This document shows, piece by piece, positions 11,901-22,659 of a DNA stretch of 64,000 nucleotides. The stretch is taken from the NCBI RefSeq assembly GCF_003073045.1, contig NC_037598.1, forward strand, positions 13,244,486 through 13,308,485. The letters run 5' to 3'. Under the pieces are notes generated by a model. That model was not told where the DNA came from. It worked only from the letters and a program-made list of their open reading frames with translations, and did no database searches. How positions within the stretch are numbered: position 1 is the stretch's first letter; the number at the start of each line of letters is the position of its first letter. The translations under genes and the position numbers were made by a program. This DNA comes from Pomacea canaliculata. Lineage: Eukaryota > Mollusca > Gastropoda > Architaenioglossa > Ampullariidae.

Positions 11901-14900
11901 CCTAGCGCAAACTAGCTGATTATTATTGTCAACAGCCAGGTGAGAATTCGTGGTATTCAAAGTTCTAAGTCTCATATATATCGACTTGGTTCAAAAGTAA
12001 GATATTTTGAGGTGATGATGATGATGATGATGATGTAGTTTTATAGCGCGCCAGTATCCGCATCACAAAGATGCGCTCAATGCGCGGTGATCCCAGCAGC
12101 CACCAAACTGCAGGTCAAATGAAAACTTCAAAAAAGTTTAAACAAGTGAGTCTTCAGATTTTTCTTGAAAGATCCAATACTATCAGACTCTTGGTCGAGA
12201 GGGGAAGCGAGTTCCACAAAAGCGGGGCTACATTGGAGAAGGATCTGAAACCCGCAGTCTTCTTGTTAGCATTCCTGACTGAACACTCGGTCGTTCAAGT
12301 CTGAAGTGTGCTGCTGAACGAAGGTTCCGCTGGGTTGTAACAGCGAATGAGTTCTTGCAGATAGGCAGGCGCAAGGTCGTGAAGACAGCCATAGGTTAAG
12401 GTTAACAATTTATGCTCAATTCGCTTCTCCACAGGAAGCCAATGTAGGTCACGAAGTACAGAGTAATATGGTCAGTTGTTTCTTTCCTGCAACTATCCTC
12501 GCATCCGTATTTGCACTCGCTGTAGCCTCGACAACTCGCTCTTTGAAATCCCAGAAGCAGCTGTTGGCATAGTCTAATGTAGAACGCGATGAGGGACACA
12601 GCAACTGCATTTGCAGTCTTCTTATTAAGACTGGGTCGGAGTCGTCAAGAGTGCGGATATGGAAAAACATGCTTGACTACAGAACTGACATGATCAGACA
12701 TAGTTAGAAGATTGTCAACATAGAGTCCAAGTTCGTACGGAGCTGGAGAGAGGAATTCTAGCTTGACCCACTTGGATGGAGTCTAGAGAGACTTTACTAA
12801 GGCTAAGCTTGGAACCACATAGCATCGCCTCTGTCTTCTCATCATTAAGCTTGAGTTTATTCCTCAGCATCCATGACTTAACCTCTAAGCAACAATCTTC
12901 TACAGCACAAACTGCCTCACGCACCGACTCACTGTCAGTACTAAATGAAAAATAGAGTTCAGTGTCATCTGCAAACATCTTACGGTTCACATTATGCTTC
13001 TCAATGAGAGGACCAAGCTGAGATGTATAAATAGAAAAATAGAACCGGGCCCAAAACAGAGCCCTGCGGACACCGCACAGCAGTGGAACTGTCACTGAAG
13101 AAGCTTGATTGACCATCACCCTTTGTGTGCGATCACTGAGGTAGGAATGGAACCACTGCAAGGCGGAACCACCAATGCCCACCTCCATCTGGAGACGAGT
13201 CAGTAGAGTGGAGTGATCAATGACATCGAAGGCCGCACTCAGATCAAGGAGGACCACAAGAGTCACTTCCCCTGCATCCGCACTGCACAGAAGATCGTTC
13301 ATAAGACGCAGAAGGGCTGTCTCACAGCTGTGCTTGGGTCTGTACGCCGACTGGAATTTATCCAAAATGCTGTAGCGGTCCAGGTGGAATGTCAACTGCT
13401 GAACAACGACACGCTCCACAAGTTTCGAAACAAAAGGCAAATTCGAAACAGGTCTATAGTTTTTACACAAGCTAGGTCCAAGTTGTGCTTCTTTAAGATA
13501 GGCTTGATCACAGCTGTTTTAAATTGTCTGGGTACAGAGGAGAGAAAAGGCTAGCATTGACTATGCGAACTAGTACAGGAAGTAGAATGTCGAGGTGCTG
13601 GAGAAGAACACTAGTGGGATAGGATCATCCACAGACGTGGTTGGGCGACAACGCCGAACTAATTTCAATAGTTCATCCTCTGTCACTGGTTGAAAGTTAG
13701 AGAGGGCATGCCACAAAACAAGTCACTGGTTTGCTCCACAGTAGCAACCGAGTCACTGAAGCTGTCCATGATGGTCTTTATCTTGTCTTCAAAGTAAGCA
13801 CTTAGTGTACTGGCAGCGATCTGATCATCCATCTCTGGAAGAACAGGCTGAGTCACATCTTTACCCAGGAGACCATTCACAACTGCGAACATCTTGCGAG
13901 AATCAGAAACTGCAGAGCTTAGAATATTCATAACATACCGCGACCTAGGTCAAACTGTTTTGTGATTTTATCAATACGGCGCTCAATTATTTTAACAAAA
14001 TATATTTAACATTTACAGACCTGTATACAGACATCCTTTAATTATTAAATCCTGCGTCAGTATTACAAATATTGATAGGTTAGTTTCCTTCAACTGATTA
14101 TTAAAAGAACACTTGTATTCATCAGTACCTTTTGAACACTTGCCATTATCTGGATCGCAATAATAGTCTTTGCCTTGACAACTGCACTGATTCTGACAAT
14201 CACTGCCCCACCATCCTATGGAGCAAACTGCAACAAATTATATTAAGTCCCTACATCTTCTTTTTAATTTTGTGAATGTTAGACTTTCGACATTATAGGT
14301 AATAAACCACTAAGATAATTAAAGATGTGTACTATAGAAATGTAACAAATTTAGCGATGGTCAATGTTGTTATGAATCCTGAAATAACGATGCATTAAAA
14401 TTGTAAAAGTCTGTTCCTTTTTAAGGAAAGTCTGTAACAAAGGACTGCTCTTGTAACTTATAACAATATATGGACATTAAATAATATTCATCTTTTCTGA
14501 GATCAGGAAAGTGTTTCAGTGAATTTTTAATGCCTAAACATCTGAAAAATAAATATTATTATAATAATTACTTACTTCAGTAAACATACCCCTTCTGGTA
14601 ATCTTTCCAAATTCTGGGAAAATACCGCATTTACTGATATTTCTTACAGCTAAGAACATATCCCTTTCAATTATGGTCCTCACAATTGAAAACATCTTCC
14701 TTATAGTGATATTCCTAACTACTATGAACTAACTCGATATTTCGATTGGCTGATGTAACAACTTAACAAACTTGAAATATGATTATTGAGTTCACTTTAC
14801 AAACAAAGTATATTTTTTAACCTCACCGTATCTTCACTCCACTACGTGTTCCTACCTTGACAAAGAGGAGGCTTCCATCGTGTCTGACACTGACATGTCC

Positions 14901-17900
14901 CGTCAGTCCTGCTACAAGTGTTATGACATCCTTTACTACAGGTGTTGTGACAGTCGTTAGAAGGGTTGTAGTGACCGTCTGAGCAAACTGCAATGGTAAT
15001 GAAACAATGGGGTGAAGACGCTTTTAAGAGAAACGAATGTTTGTTTATTAATCAGTTTGTGTAGTTTAAATCATTTCATAAACAACACCACGATAACAAC
15101 TACAACAACTGTGGTGATCCAACGAGATCCAATAATAACACCGACAGTGACAACACTGGAGTTTCTCTAAATTTAAGTTTAAATGCAAAAATGAAACTTT
15201 TAGTTGTAGACTTCTGGGGCCTAAAACAAGATATATATATACACAAGTACACATATAATTATATCTACAGTACGTGTATGTAATGTTATTTCTAGAGATG
15301 GCAGTAGGCAGCGAACTACTATATATATATATACAGTATATACAGTTTGTGCTCATTCAATCAATGTCATTATTGTCTTACATTAAATGAACTGTTTTAA
15401 GAGTTTCACACAAGTCTTTATATTCTAGTCATATTATTTATTGTCACAAAGAGGAGGGTTCCATCCTGGCCGACACTGGCATCACCAGTCGGTTGTGATT
15501 CATATGATATAGTCACCACATAAGAAAAGTGTCATCACCACAGACCCATGGGCTCCGTGACTAAATGTTTGCCTGATTTTAACTTCATTGCGAGAAAGGT
15601 AGATAAATAACTGGCATGTACCATGAGCTTACATACAGTCTGATTCTAGTATTGTAGACCGACAAAGAAACCTGCTATTTAAACAGAGAGACCTTTTAGA
15701 CATGGGCTGTAAAATGTAGAAAAATACATGGCAATGAATATGAATGCTACGTGGTAGTTAAAAGAATCCTACATTTCCTGAAAGTAAAACACTACTTATG
15801 TATATAAATATTAAGCATATTTAGTCTACAATTATACATGCAGGTAGAAACTACCATCACAGCTTGGTGCTGCCCATCCTGACTTGCAGTCACAGGTTCC
15901 ATTGTCGAGATTGCAAGCTCCGTTCTTACATCCACGACCACAGATGTTAGAGCAGTTGTCTCCCCAGTATCCTTTGGAACATTCTGTAATCAAGAAATAA
16001 TAAGCAAAAAGTTAATGAATAGGATCAACTACTTTATAGGTTTTTCTCACGAGCAGTTTTAATGAGCTCAGGGGTAATCTAAAAAAATTACTATGCAATG
16101 GAGAACGGTATTACTCAGAAAACAAAAAAGGTGTTTGCTAACGGTACAGCTAATAAATGACTTTTGTGGAAAAAACTGACTGCGAGGCATAACGGAGACA
16201 GAAAACTTGCAGATGTGTAATAACCTTTTCAGGTCGTTGGGGGAATATGGTGTCAGGGACTAGACCTCTCTAGTGGCCAGCTTTACATAAAGACGTCGTC
16301 CATCTCCTCACCATTACTGCCTTACCTTCCCCTACCTCTATGACGTCATGTACCCGTAACCGCAAGTTATGACGACTGCGAGACGTGTGCTGCGCAAATC
16401 GGGTATTGAACCTGTTCGTTCTCAGTTACCATCCCAGCGCTCTAACCACTCGACTACCCCCTTCTCTGTTTAAACACTACTGGTCGACAAAACATACTAA
16501 AGATTAACCTGTACGGTTTGTGTGGTTTTTAGATAGCAGTAGATAAAGTGATATAAAAATAACCTGTAAATGTCAGCCTCCGAAACGGATCCGCAGTGTG
16601 GAAGATACCAAAATACGTATATCTTAAACCTTTGAGGATGTTAAACAATAGGAATCCTGATGTGCAAACTGTTATCACAGATTTTTGTGACCGTTAAAGT
16701 GCTGTCTGGCTGGCTATGGACTAACTGTGTCAAAAGTAATATGAGCAAGAGAGAGAGAGACAGAGTTAGAAAAAAGTGTTTTTGTAGAGAATTCTATTGA
16801 TATGAAATTTAGTAGCTTTCAAAAGATACAGTCCCCAATACAAGCAGCTAGCTGACTAAGTTTTCAACATTTTCATGGATATTTGCTTGAGTCATATCTA
16901 AGGTACGTGGTATACTTGTTTTGTGATTTTATTAAATACGTCACATCAGTATCTTCACAAGATACATATAATATGTGCAGGCCTCTATACCGGCGTGCTA
17001 TAAGTATTTACTTTTGCGTAGAAATTGCAACATTATGTTATGCATTTTTATGCATTTCTTTTATTTTGAGTTGATTATAGTATTTATAAAAACACTTGTG
17101 CTTTGCAATACCTTTTGAACACTTTCCATTGTCTGGATCGCAATAATAGTCTTTGCCCTGACAACTACACTGATTCTGACAATCTCTGCCCCACCATCCT
17201 TTGGAGCAAACTGGAAAATATATTTTTTTAAGCTTATATAGAGGAACATTCTTCATTGTTGTGTTGATGTTGTCAATATAAAACACGGCAACAAACGCTT
17301 GATATTGTAGCAATAAACCACTGAAAATAATTGAAGATGTGCATTAGAGAAAAATGACAATACTGGTGGTAGTCTTTTTATTAAATCCTGAAATAAAAAT
17401 ACAGTTAAAATCTAAAACTGGTCACTTTGTAAAGAATAATCAGTAACAAAGAACTGCTGTAGTAACTAGGATAACACTAAACAAGAATAAAATTTCACTT
17501 TTCGAAAACTGTAATACTAATATCACATTCGATTGAAAGATTTTCTATGCAATACAAAGAATGTTTAAAAGATATTATTGTAATACTTCTTCACTTCAGT
17601 AAACGTACTTCTCTTGTCGTACTTTCTCCCGATATTGTAAAAACACCGCGTTTACTGATATTTCTTACAGCTAAGAACATATCCCTAGCAATGAGAATTC
17701 TCATTATTGTGAGCATATCACTAATAGTAATATTTCTAACTACTGTGAACTTACCCCATATTTGGATTTCACAAATGTTTAAAAATGTCGAGAAGTCTCC
17801 GCCCGTTTGTTGGTTTCTAGTGATTCTAACCACTTGACCTCGCTGAACCGGATTTACGTAAACGTCTGTTATCACAGTTGTTGTGCCTGGACATGGGAAC

Positions 17901-20900
17901 GTATAAAGCTCTCGTCCGTCCAGAAAGACTTGAACACAGTCCATTCTTCTCTCCACTGAAAAATTTGTGCATTTTATGTTTCTTTATTATATATACCATA
18001 TAAACTCTCACTATTGCTGTGAACAGTAAAATAGTATTGTGTCACTCGTCTTTACGTCGTGACATGGTAAAGACCGATAATATTGTCGGGAGTCATTTTA
18101 TTCTTTTTTTACACTGTGAAATAAGAAAACTTGTCTTAGTTTGTTGATAAATGTGAGACCAAGTTACATTCATAACAGTAAAACTTTTTATTCTTACAAT
18201 TCTCGCGTCCGTAGATGGTTATACTGCGCACTGAAAAGTTCTGTCCCAGATCCACTGACCAGGTTGGGTGTAAATCAGTTAGGCTGGTGTGGATGCAGTT
18301 CTGAGACGTTTTCTCCATGACGAATGCAGTGCTAGTTTTTCCATTGATAGCAGCAGAACAGTCATTAGATAAGCCATTCTCTACATACTGTGAGCTGATG
18401 CTGCATGGTTTGTAGACAGCGACGTTTGCTGTAACAAATTATCTTTACCGTAAAGTCTGTTGGAATTTAATCAAGTATTTATTCCATCAAATGTAACAAT
18501 CCTTCATTTAGTACCTCGATTAAAATTACAGCATATAAAGAAAGTTAGGAAACAGCATACTTACAAGATATCATTGGGAAACAATTTTAAGCTTCTATGT
18601 ACTAAGTCCGTGAAAAGAATTGCGAAAATACTTTTAATCAATAAAAAAGAAGTGGATAGTCAGAAACAAAGTAATTTTGCGAATTTAGCTTCAAAACAAT
18701 CTGTTAAGTAATTATAAGGTGCATATATATATATATATCGATTTTTTTGTAGTCGTTATCGATATGAATTGCAAGAAACTAAAACCTCAATATTATCTTT
18801 ACTAGCTGATGGTTATAGTAACCCCCGCCCCATTTAGCTGATTTTAGAAATAAAAGTGAAGAGAACCTAGATACATCACACTACTCAAGGTGTACACAGA
18901 CCTGGCCAACAAGACATACTAGAGCTTGGTAAACAAGAGAATAGTGAAGAAGTTGTTTTTATAAGAAAATACCAAGCCTTCGACGATGAGAAATAATGGG
19001 AAACCTGATGTGCTTGTTATCATTGAATTTAGCACGTGCCATTTAAAGTATATTATTGAAATTGAAAGATATTAATTTTTTAATCTTATTAAAGCATTTC
19101 AGAAAAAGAAATTAAAGAGCATGCGCTTTAAGGGAGCTCACAACAATCCAGTTAGTTTTTCTCCGTTACTTTAATTGTAGGTTTTTCGGAATGCTCAGAA
19201 TTAGAAGTGTATGATTAAGACTTGATTGTCTGATTGAGAAAAGCTAGTATATTATTAGTCAAATATATACTATACTTTTATTTTCTTGATTGCTGTGAAA
19301 TTTAATAAGAGTCACAAGACACGACCCTAACATAAGTGAAGTACTGACAAGGTTTCAACAGTCAGATAAACATTCTCCTTATTACACTTTCTCGATCTTA
19401 CAAGTCATGACAGGACTCAGAGATCATATCTGATAAAGTTAACATGTTTTGTGATTTCAGAAAGCAGGACATGGAGGTCTGTTTACAAAATACATTGATC
19501 ATTTACATGCATGGTATCACTGTTTATTCCTACTTAGATATTGCATATATGCATGCATTATTTTGTTGATTAAAATAGTAATAACATGACTTGTACTCAT
19601 CAATACTTTTTAAGCACGTGCCGCTCTGGGGATCGCAATAATTGTCTATGTCCCCACATTTGCACTGATTCTGACAATCGCTGCCCCACCATCCGATGGC
19701 GCAAACTGCAAGACAATATGTTTATACGTTTGTATCGAAAAAATACCTGTTGTTGTTTCAATTTTATGAACAAAAAAAATTGACAGCATTAAACGTTTGA
19801 CAATTATGCAATAAGCCAGTGGCAACAATAAAAAATGTGTGCTAAAGACAAATAATGAAATTAGTGGTAGGCGTTATCGATATTAACCCTGAAATAACAA
19901 TGCATTTCAATTTTCAACTCTTCCCCTTTCTTCAGTACAGTTATGCCTCAATTTATGAAGGACAGTTGGTAACAAACAACTGCATCTTGGGAGGCCACAA
20001 CAATATCAGGACATAAAATTCATCTTTTCCAGAAGTGCAAAACTAAGATCTTGTGCATTTAAAATATTTTTGTGCAATACATAAACAATTTTTATTGTAT
20101 TATTGTAATACTTCTTCACTTCAGTAAACATACCTCCTGAGGTGCTCTTTCCCAATAATGAGAACATACTTTTACTGATATTTCTTACAGCAAAGAGCAT
20201 ATTCCTTATAGTGATAGTTCTGCATTACTGTGAGCAAATCGCTAACAGTAGTATTTCTAGCTGCTGTGAACTTACCCCATATTTGGACTTCACAAATGTT
20301 TAAAAATGACTCAAGATATCGGTCAGATGCTCGGTCTTTAGTGATGCTAACCACTCGACCTCGTTGAGGCGGATTTACGAGAATGTCTCTTCTCACAGTT
20401 GTTGTGACTGAACATGGGAACTTATAAAGCTCTCGTCCGTCAAGCAAGATTTGAACACATGCCATTCTTCTCTCGTCTAGAAAAGAACCGAACACACACA
20501 CTCATATTTGATAATATAATAAACCAGAAGAGTTCATGCATATGCTGTTCTTGTTCAATACTTACATGTGATACTCAACACTAACTCATTATTGCATGCA
20601 TTATATTATTGTTCTATTTTGCGCCTTTCCATGTCATAACATAGAGATACCAAATATTTGTATGTCTTTCTATACAGAAGTAATACCAAATTTAGATGAA
20701 CGCACGTGCACATACACATTATATATATATAAGAACATTATTACCACTAACAGCTCATAGTTGTATCATCACTGCTCTGTCTAATTTTGCAATACATTTT
20801 AGAATATAATTGTCATAAAGACTAAATGATAACTTATTACAAATTAGAGAGCTGTCTCCGCTTACATGTCTAATATTTATGTGTGCTAACTGAAGATTAT

Positions 20901-22498
20901 TGAATGTGAACCCTAATTATAGTGTTTTCCGCTACTTCCTTTATTGAAGCTATCATCATGTCATCATTTTACAACTACTGCTGCTAACGCCCCGCTACTG
21001 TCTTACAACTACCTAACATTACCATAATTTAACCCACAAACATTGAAAGGTTCGCTTAACAAAAACATAAGTTCTCTTTCTCTCCTTGGTCTCGTCAGTA
21101 TCGTTACCTCTGTCGTACTCAACAAGCTTGTTATCACTTCTGTATTTACGTTATAAAACTGTAAAGAATTAACACGTGAGACTTTTTTTCTTGAGACAAA
21201 GTTACATTTAATACAGTAAAACTCTTTATTCTTACAAGTTTCTCTTCCGTAGATAGTTATTCTGTGCACAAAAAAGTTCTGTCCCAGATTCACTGACCAG
21301 ATTGGGTTGGAATGATACTCGTCGGTGTTGATGCAGTTCGGAGAAGTTTTTTCTGTGACGAATGTTGTGTTTGTGTTTCCATTGATAGCAGCAGAACAGT
21401 CATTAGATAAGTTATTCTCTACATACAGTGAGCTGATGCTGCATGGTTTGTTGACAGCGACGTTTGCTGCAACAAATTCCCGTTTGAGTAGAGTGTGCTT
21501 GAATTTTAATAATTATTTATTCCATTAAACATTAAAATCCTTATGTTAGTAGCTTGATTAATATTACAGCATACACACAAAATTATAAAATAGCATAGCT
21601 TATAAAATGACATTGGAAAACAATTTTAAGGATTTACGTATTAAGTCTCCATTTTTGTATGTCTAAAGTTAGGTTTTACTTTTAATGAACGAAAAAGCAT
21701 TCTTTTTATATTAACTAAATAGAGATGAAGAAGTAAACTAATTTGGCGCATTTCATTATAAAACAGTATATTCAGTAATAGCACGTGTTAATTATACAGA
21801 TACACACACACATCATTGGATTTTCTAACTTGCACAAAACCAAAACATCAAAATAATCTTAACTGGATTGTGGTTACGTGTGTGAGAACTTTTACGTGTC
21901 TGGGTTAGGGTTAAATTTTCTCTGAAATTAACTTTTTGTACACTCACTTTATATAAGTGTTTAGGCAGATTGGGGTGTAAATGACATTCTTTAGCTCCCT
22001 TGTTTGATCTGCTAGTATTTGTTTAAATTGTTTAAATTGTTTATATATACATTTCCTTTTTGCTTCCTAATTTAACGATGAACTATTTTGCAGTCACTCA
22101 ACACGTAATGTTACAATCTAGTATTAAGAACATTACTATCGAAGGATCAGATATATTCATGCTTTAGGTTAGCAAGTCCCAAATGTGTTCGAACCGCCCA
22201 CCCGTTTCTGTTCTTTATAATAATTTGGTATAAAGTACAAAGAATTCGTGTCTTTAAAACTGCAAGCAAAAGTTTTAAAAATTTTATCGTCGAAATAAGC
22301 AAAACTCATTTGAATAGAATTGCACCAATTTTTGTCATATTTTGGTATAGCTCTTTAAAGGAAGAAATCAGTGTAACATCTAAACCTAAAACACTGCCAG
22401 TACTCACTCATATGCTCTGTCTGTGCAGTAATCAAAAGAAAGATTTCAGTGAAAACACACAGCTTTAAAATCCATGTCCGCACACAAGCCGCCATCAT
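5701..22498 (-). CDS. gene C: two-FTP-domain, multi-EGF transmembrane receptor with ITAM-like tail
   Basis: Seventeen exons were assembled by splice sites and phase: 22408-22498 (signal peptide), 21236-21466 and 20276-20476 (FTP domain 1), 19607-19705 (short Cys-rich EGF), 18198-18428 and 17755-17955 (FTP domain 2), 17112-17210 (short EGF), 15855-15983, 14856-14987, 14129-14227 (short), 11094-11216, 10258-10389, 9582-9728, 7814-7960 (EGFs), 7299-7410 (transmembrane), 6158-6237 (juxtamembrane), 5701-5915 (tail). They total 2469 nt, exactly 822 codons plus stop, with no internal stop. The likely product is a type I receptor with lectin-like and EGF ectodomain and a tyrosine-based tail, comparable to Draper/CED-1/MEGF10 but with added FTP domains. 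A second transmembrane exon (9081-9185) is left out of this model because it breaks the frame into the tail. Two LINEs and a SINE sit in its introns. The ligand is unknown. Confidence 0.8.
6158..6237 (-). CDS. gene C juxtamembrane exon
   Basis: This 80-nt exon enters in phase 2 and leaves in phase 1, bridging the transmembrane exon to the tail. It is open only in that phase and encodes a basic start (RLRLSRCHQPS) as expected just inside the membrane. Same-length counterparts are 25941-26020 (B), 34512-34591 (A) and 53522-53601 (E). Confidence 0.75.
7299..7410 (-). CDS. gene C transmembrane exon (in frame with the tail)
   Basis: Phase 1 in, phase 2 out, 112 nt, between a TGTCCAG acceptor and a GTAAGT donor. 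It encodes a short acidic stalk (SSRDDKEAL) and a hydrophobic segment, GIAVSCAIVFFILGFL, followed by TRL. It is the same size as the membrane exons of genes A and B, and is the only one of the two copies in gene C that joins the juxtamembrane exon in frame. Confidence 0.8.
8105..8803 (-). mobile_element. 5'-truncated non-LTR retrotransposon with AATTG-repeat 3' tail
   Basis: Minus-strand ORF 8366-8788 encodes a reverse-transcriptase C-terminal part (IDDKLTF, then FLESVLTFGFLCWYGG, then basic residues), like CR1/L2/Rex1-group LINEs. The 3' end is a (AATTG)n-type tail (plus-strand attcaattcaattcaa at about 8103). A candidate 5-bp target duplication AGTAT flanks it (8100-8104 and 8804-8808). The paralogous site at about 9868 (ccagtctatcatgaattt) lacks the element. 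Confidence 0.8.
9081..9185 (-). CDS. gene C second transmembrane exon, now a symmetric cassette
   Basis: It encodes the same stalk and membrane segment as 7299-7410 (GIAVGCSIVFFILGFLS), but an 11-nt deletion removes the last codons and original donor. A GTGAGT directly follows CTCA. The exon is therefore 105 nt, phase 1 to phase 1. It cannot join the juxtamembrane exon (phase 2) in frame, but could be included between the two EGF exons without shifting the frame, or be skipped. Whether it is spliced is unknown. Confidence 0.5.
10500..10970 (-). mobile_element. old LINE fragment shared by genes C and B
   Basis: Minus-strand frames downstream of the 11094 EGF donor hold pieces resembling the spacer between endonuclease and reverse transcriptase in LINEs (KKPWFSKKLM with surrounding basic residues), broken by stops. 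The paralogous intron at about 29050-29370 holds the same sequence, so it predates the B/C duplication. Confidence 0.35.
12014..13946 (-). mobile_element. non-LTR retrotransposon (CR1/L2-like) with reverse-transcriptase domain
   Basis: Minus-strand coding pieces read in order: 13931-13683 (upstream of RT), 13470-12715 (RT: NYRPVSNLPFVSKLVER, FQSAYRPKHSCETALL, LLDLSAAFDVIDHSTLL, and the catalytic FADDTELY), then 12670-12402 (C-terminal part), separated by frameshifts. The 3' end is an (ATC)n-like tail, seen as gatgatgatg from 12014. AGGT is repeated at both edges (12010-12013, 13947-13950). The paralogous intron of gene B carries the uninterrupted site at 30141-30160. The copy is 5'-truncated and inactive. 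Confidence 0.9.
14590..14755 (-). repeat. relic of a third FTP module intron in gene C
   Basis: The minus-strand sequence matches the intron that follows every FTP second-half exon (compare 17591-17754, 20120-20275, 30810-30963), including the 36-bp repeat units, but the FTP exon that should precede it is absent. A short-EGF exon (14129-14227), the type that normally follows an FTP domain, lies just downstream. This indicates loss of a former third FTP pair. Confidence 0.6.
15000..15850. other. gene C intron, no gene seen
   Basis: Contains TA-rich simple sequence (about 15225-15345) and, at about 15440-15475, a short piece resembling the 3' part of an EGF exon on the minus strand (tcacaaagaggagggttccatcctgg) that breaks off after about 35 bp. 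No splice-bounded open frame was found. Confidence 0.4.
16225..16463 (-). mobile_element. tRNA-derived SINE
   Basis: On the minus strand the head has an exact pol III A box (TAGTCGAGTGG, plus positions 16446-16456) and an exact B box (GGTTCAATACC, plus 16402-16412), 33 bp apart, as in tRNA genes. The tRNA body is imperfect and continues into unrelated sequence, typical of SINEs. The 3' limit is uncertain; 16225 is an estimate. Confidence 0.65.
17591..17754 (-). repeat. 36-bp repeat units just downstream of the FTP donor, open in frame
   Basis: Directly after the donor of 17755-17955, the minus strand stays open in the exon's frame and reads as 12-residue units (VRNITISDMLTI, MRILIARDMFLA, then a third diverged unit). 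The same repeat follows the FTP exon in all paralogues. It may be only an intronic minisatellite or may be translated by donor read-through. Confidence 0.55.
17755..18428 (-). CDS. gene C FTP/F5-8C lectin-like domain 2 (two exons)
   Basis: Exon 18198-18428 (231 nt) encodes the first half: NVAVxKPCSISSQYVENG, an NDCSAAINGxT segment, NCIHT, WSVDLGQNFSV and ITIYGR. Exon 17755-17955 (201 nt) encodes RMDCVQVFLDGRELY, then GQVVRITRNQ and LNICEIQIWG. The order matches the fucolectin/tachylectin/pentraxin (FTP) galactose-binding-like fold: VDLG strand, IYxR strand and final CEVxxYG strand. The canonical fucose motif H-x24-R-x-D-G is not intact (nearest Arg is 28 residues after the His), so the ligand is not predictable. 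Both exons are phase 1. Confidence 0.8.
18720..19560. other. gene C intron, no gene seen
   Basis: AT-rich, with a short TA tract (about 18724-18738). No splice-bounded open frame and no recognisable element were found on either strand. Confidence 0.4.
20276..21466 (-). CDS. gene C FTP/F5-8C lectin-like domain 1 (two exons)
   Basis: Exons 21236-21466 (231 nt) and 20276-20476 (201 nt), both phase 1, with TTGCAG/TCTAG acceptors and GTAAGA/GTAAGT donors. They encode NVAVNKPCSISSLYVENN, NCIN, WSVNLGQNFFV, ITIYGR, then RMACVQILLDGRELYKFPC, RGRVVSIT and LNICEVQIWG. This is the N-terminal domain directly after the signal peptide. The short Cys-rich EGF exon 19607-19705 (WWGSDCQNQC) follows, as it does after the second FTP pair. 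Confidence 0.82.
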
Positions 22499-22605
22499 AG
22501 CAAAGTCAGGTTTGTTTAAACTTCCTGGTGAAACAAATGTGACGATGACCGCCTATCTCTCAACTTGGATACGGGTACCTGAGATAAGCGGGTACTTCCT
22601 GCTTG
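22499..22605 (-). promoter_or_regulatory. gene C proximal promoter/5' leader with ETS-like and GATA-like sites
   Basis: Minus-strand CAGGAAGTTTAAA (plus 22515-22527) lies 17-29 bp upstream of the start codon, and a second CAGGAAG lies at 22595-22601. GATA-like AGATAAG is at 22582-22588, with an AGATAG at about 22550. Assignment is by motif and by recurrence at paralogues. Confidence 0.35.
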
Positions 22606-22659
22606 TTCAGTTCGTAGCATTAAAAACAGTGATTCAGACATGTGTTAAATGAAAATGAT

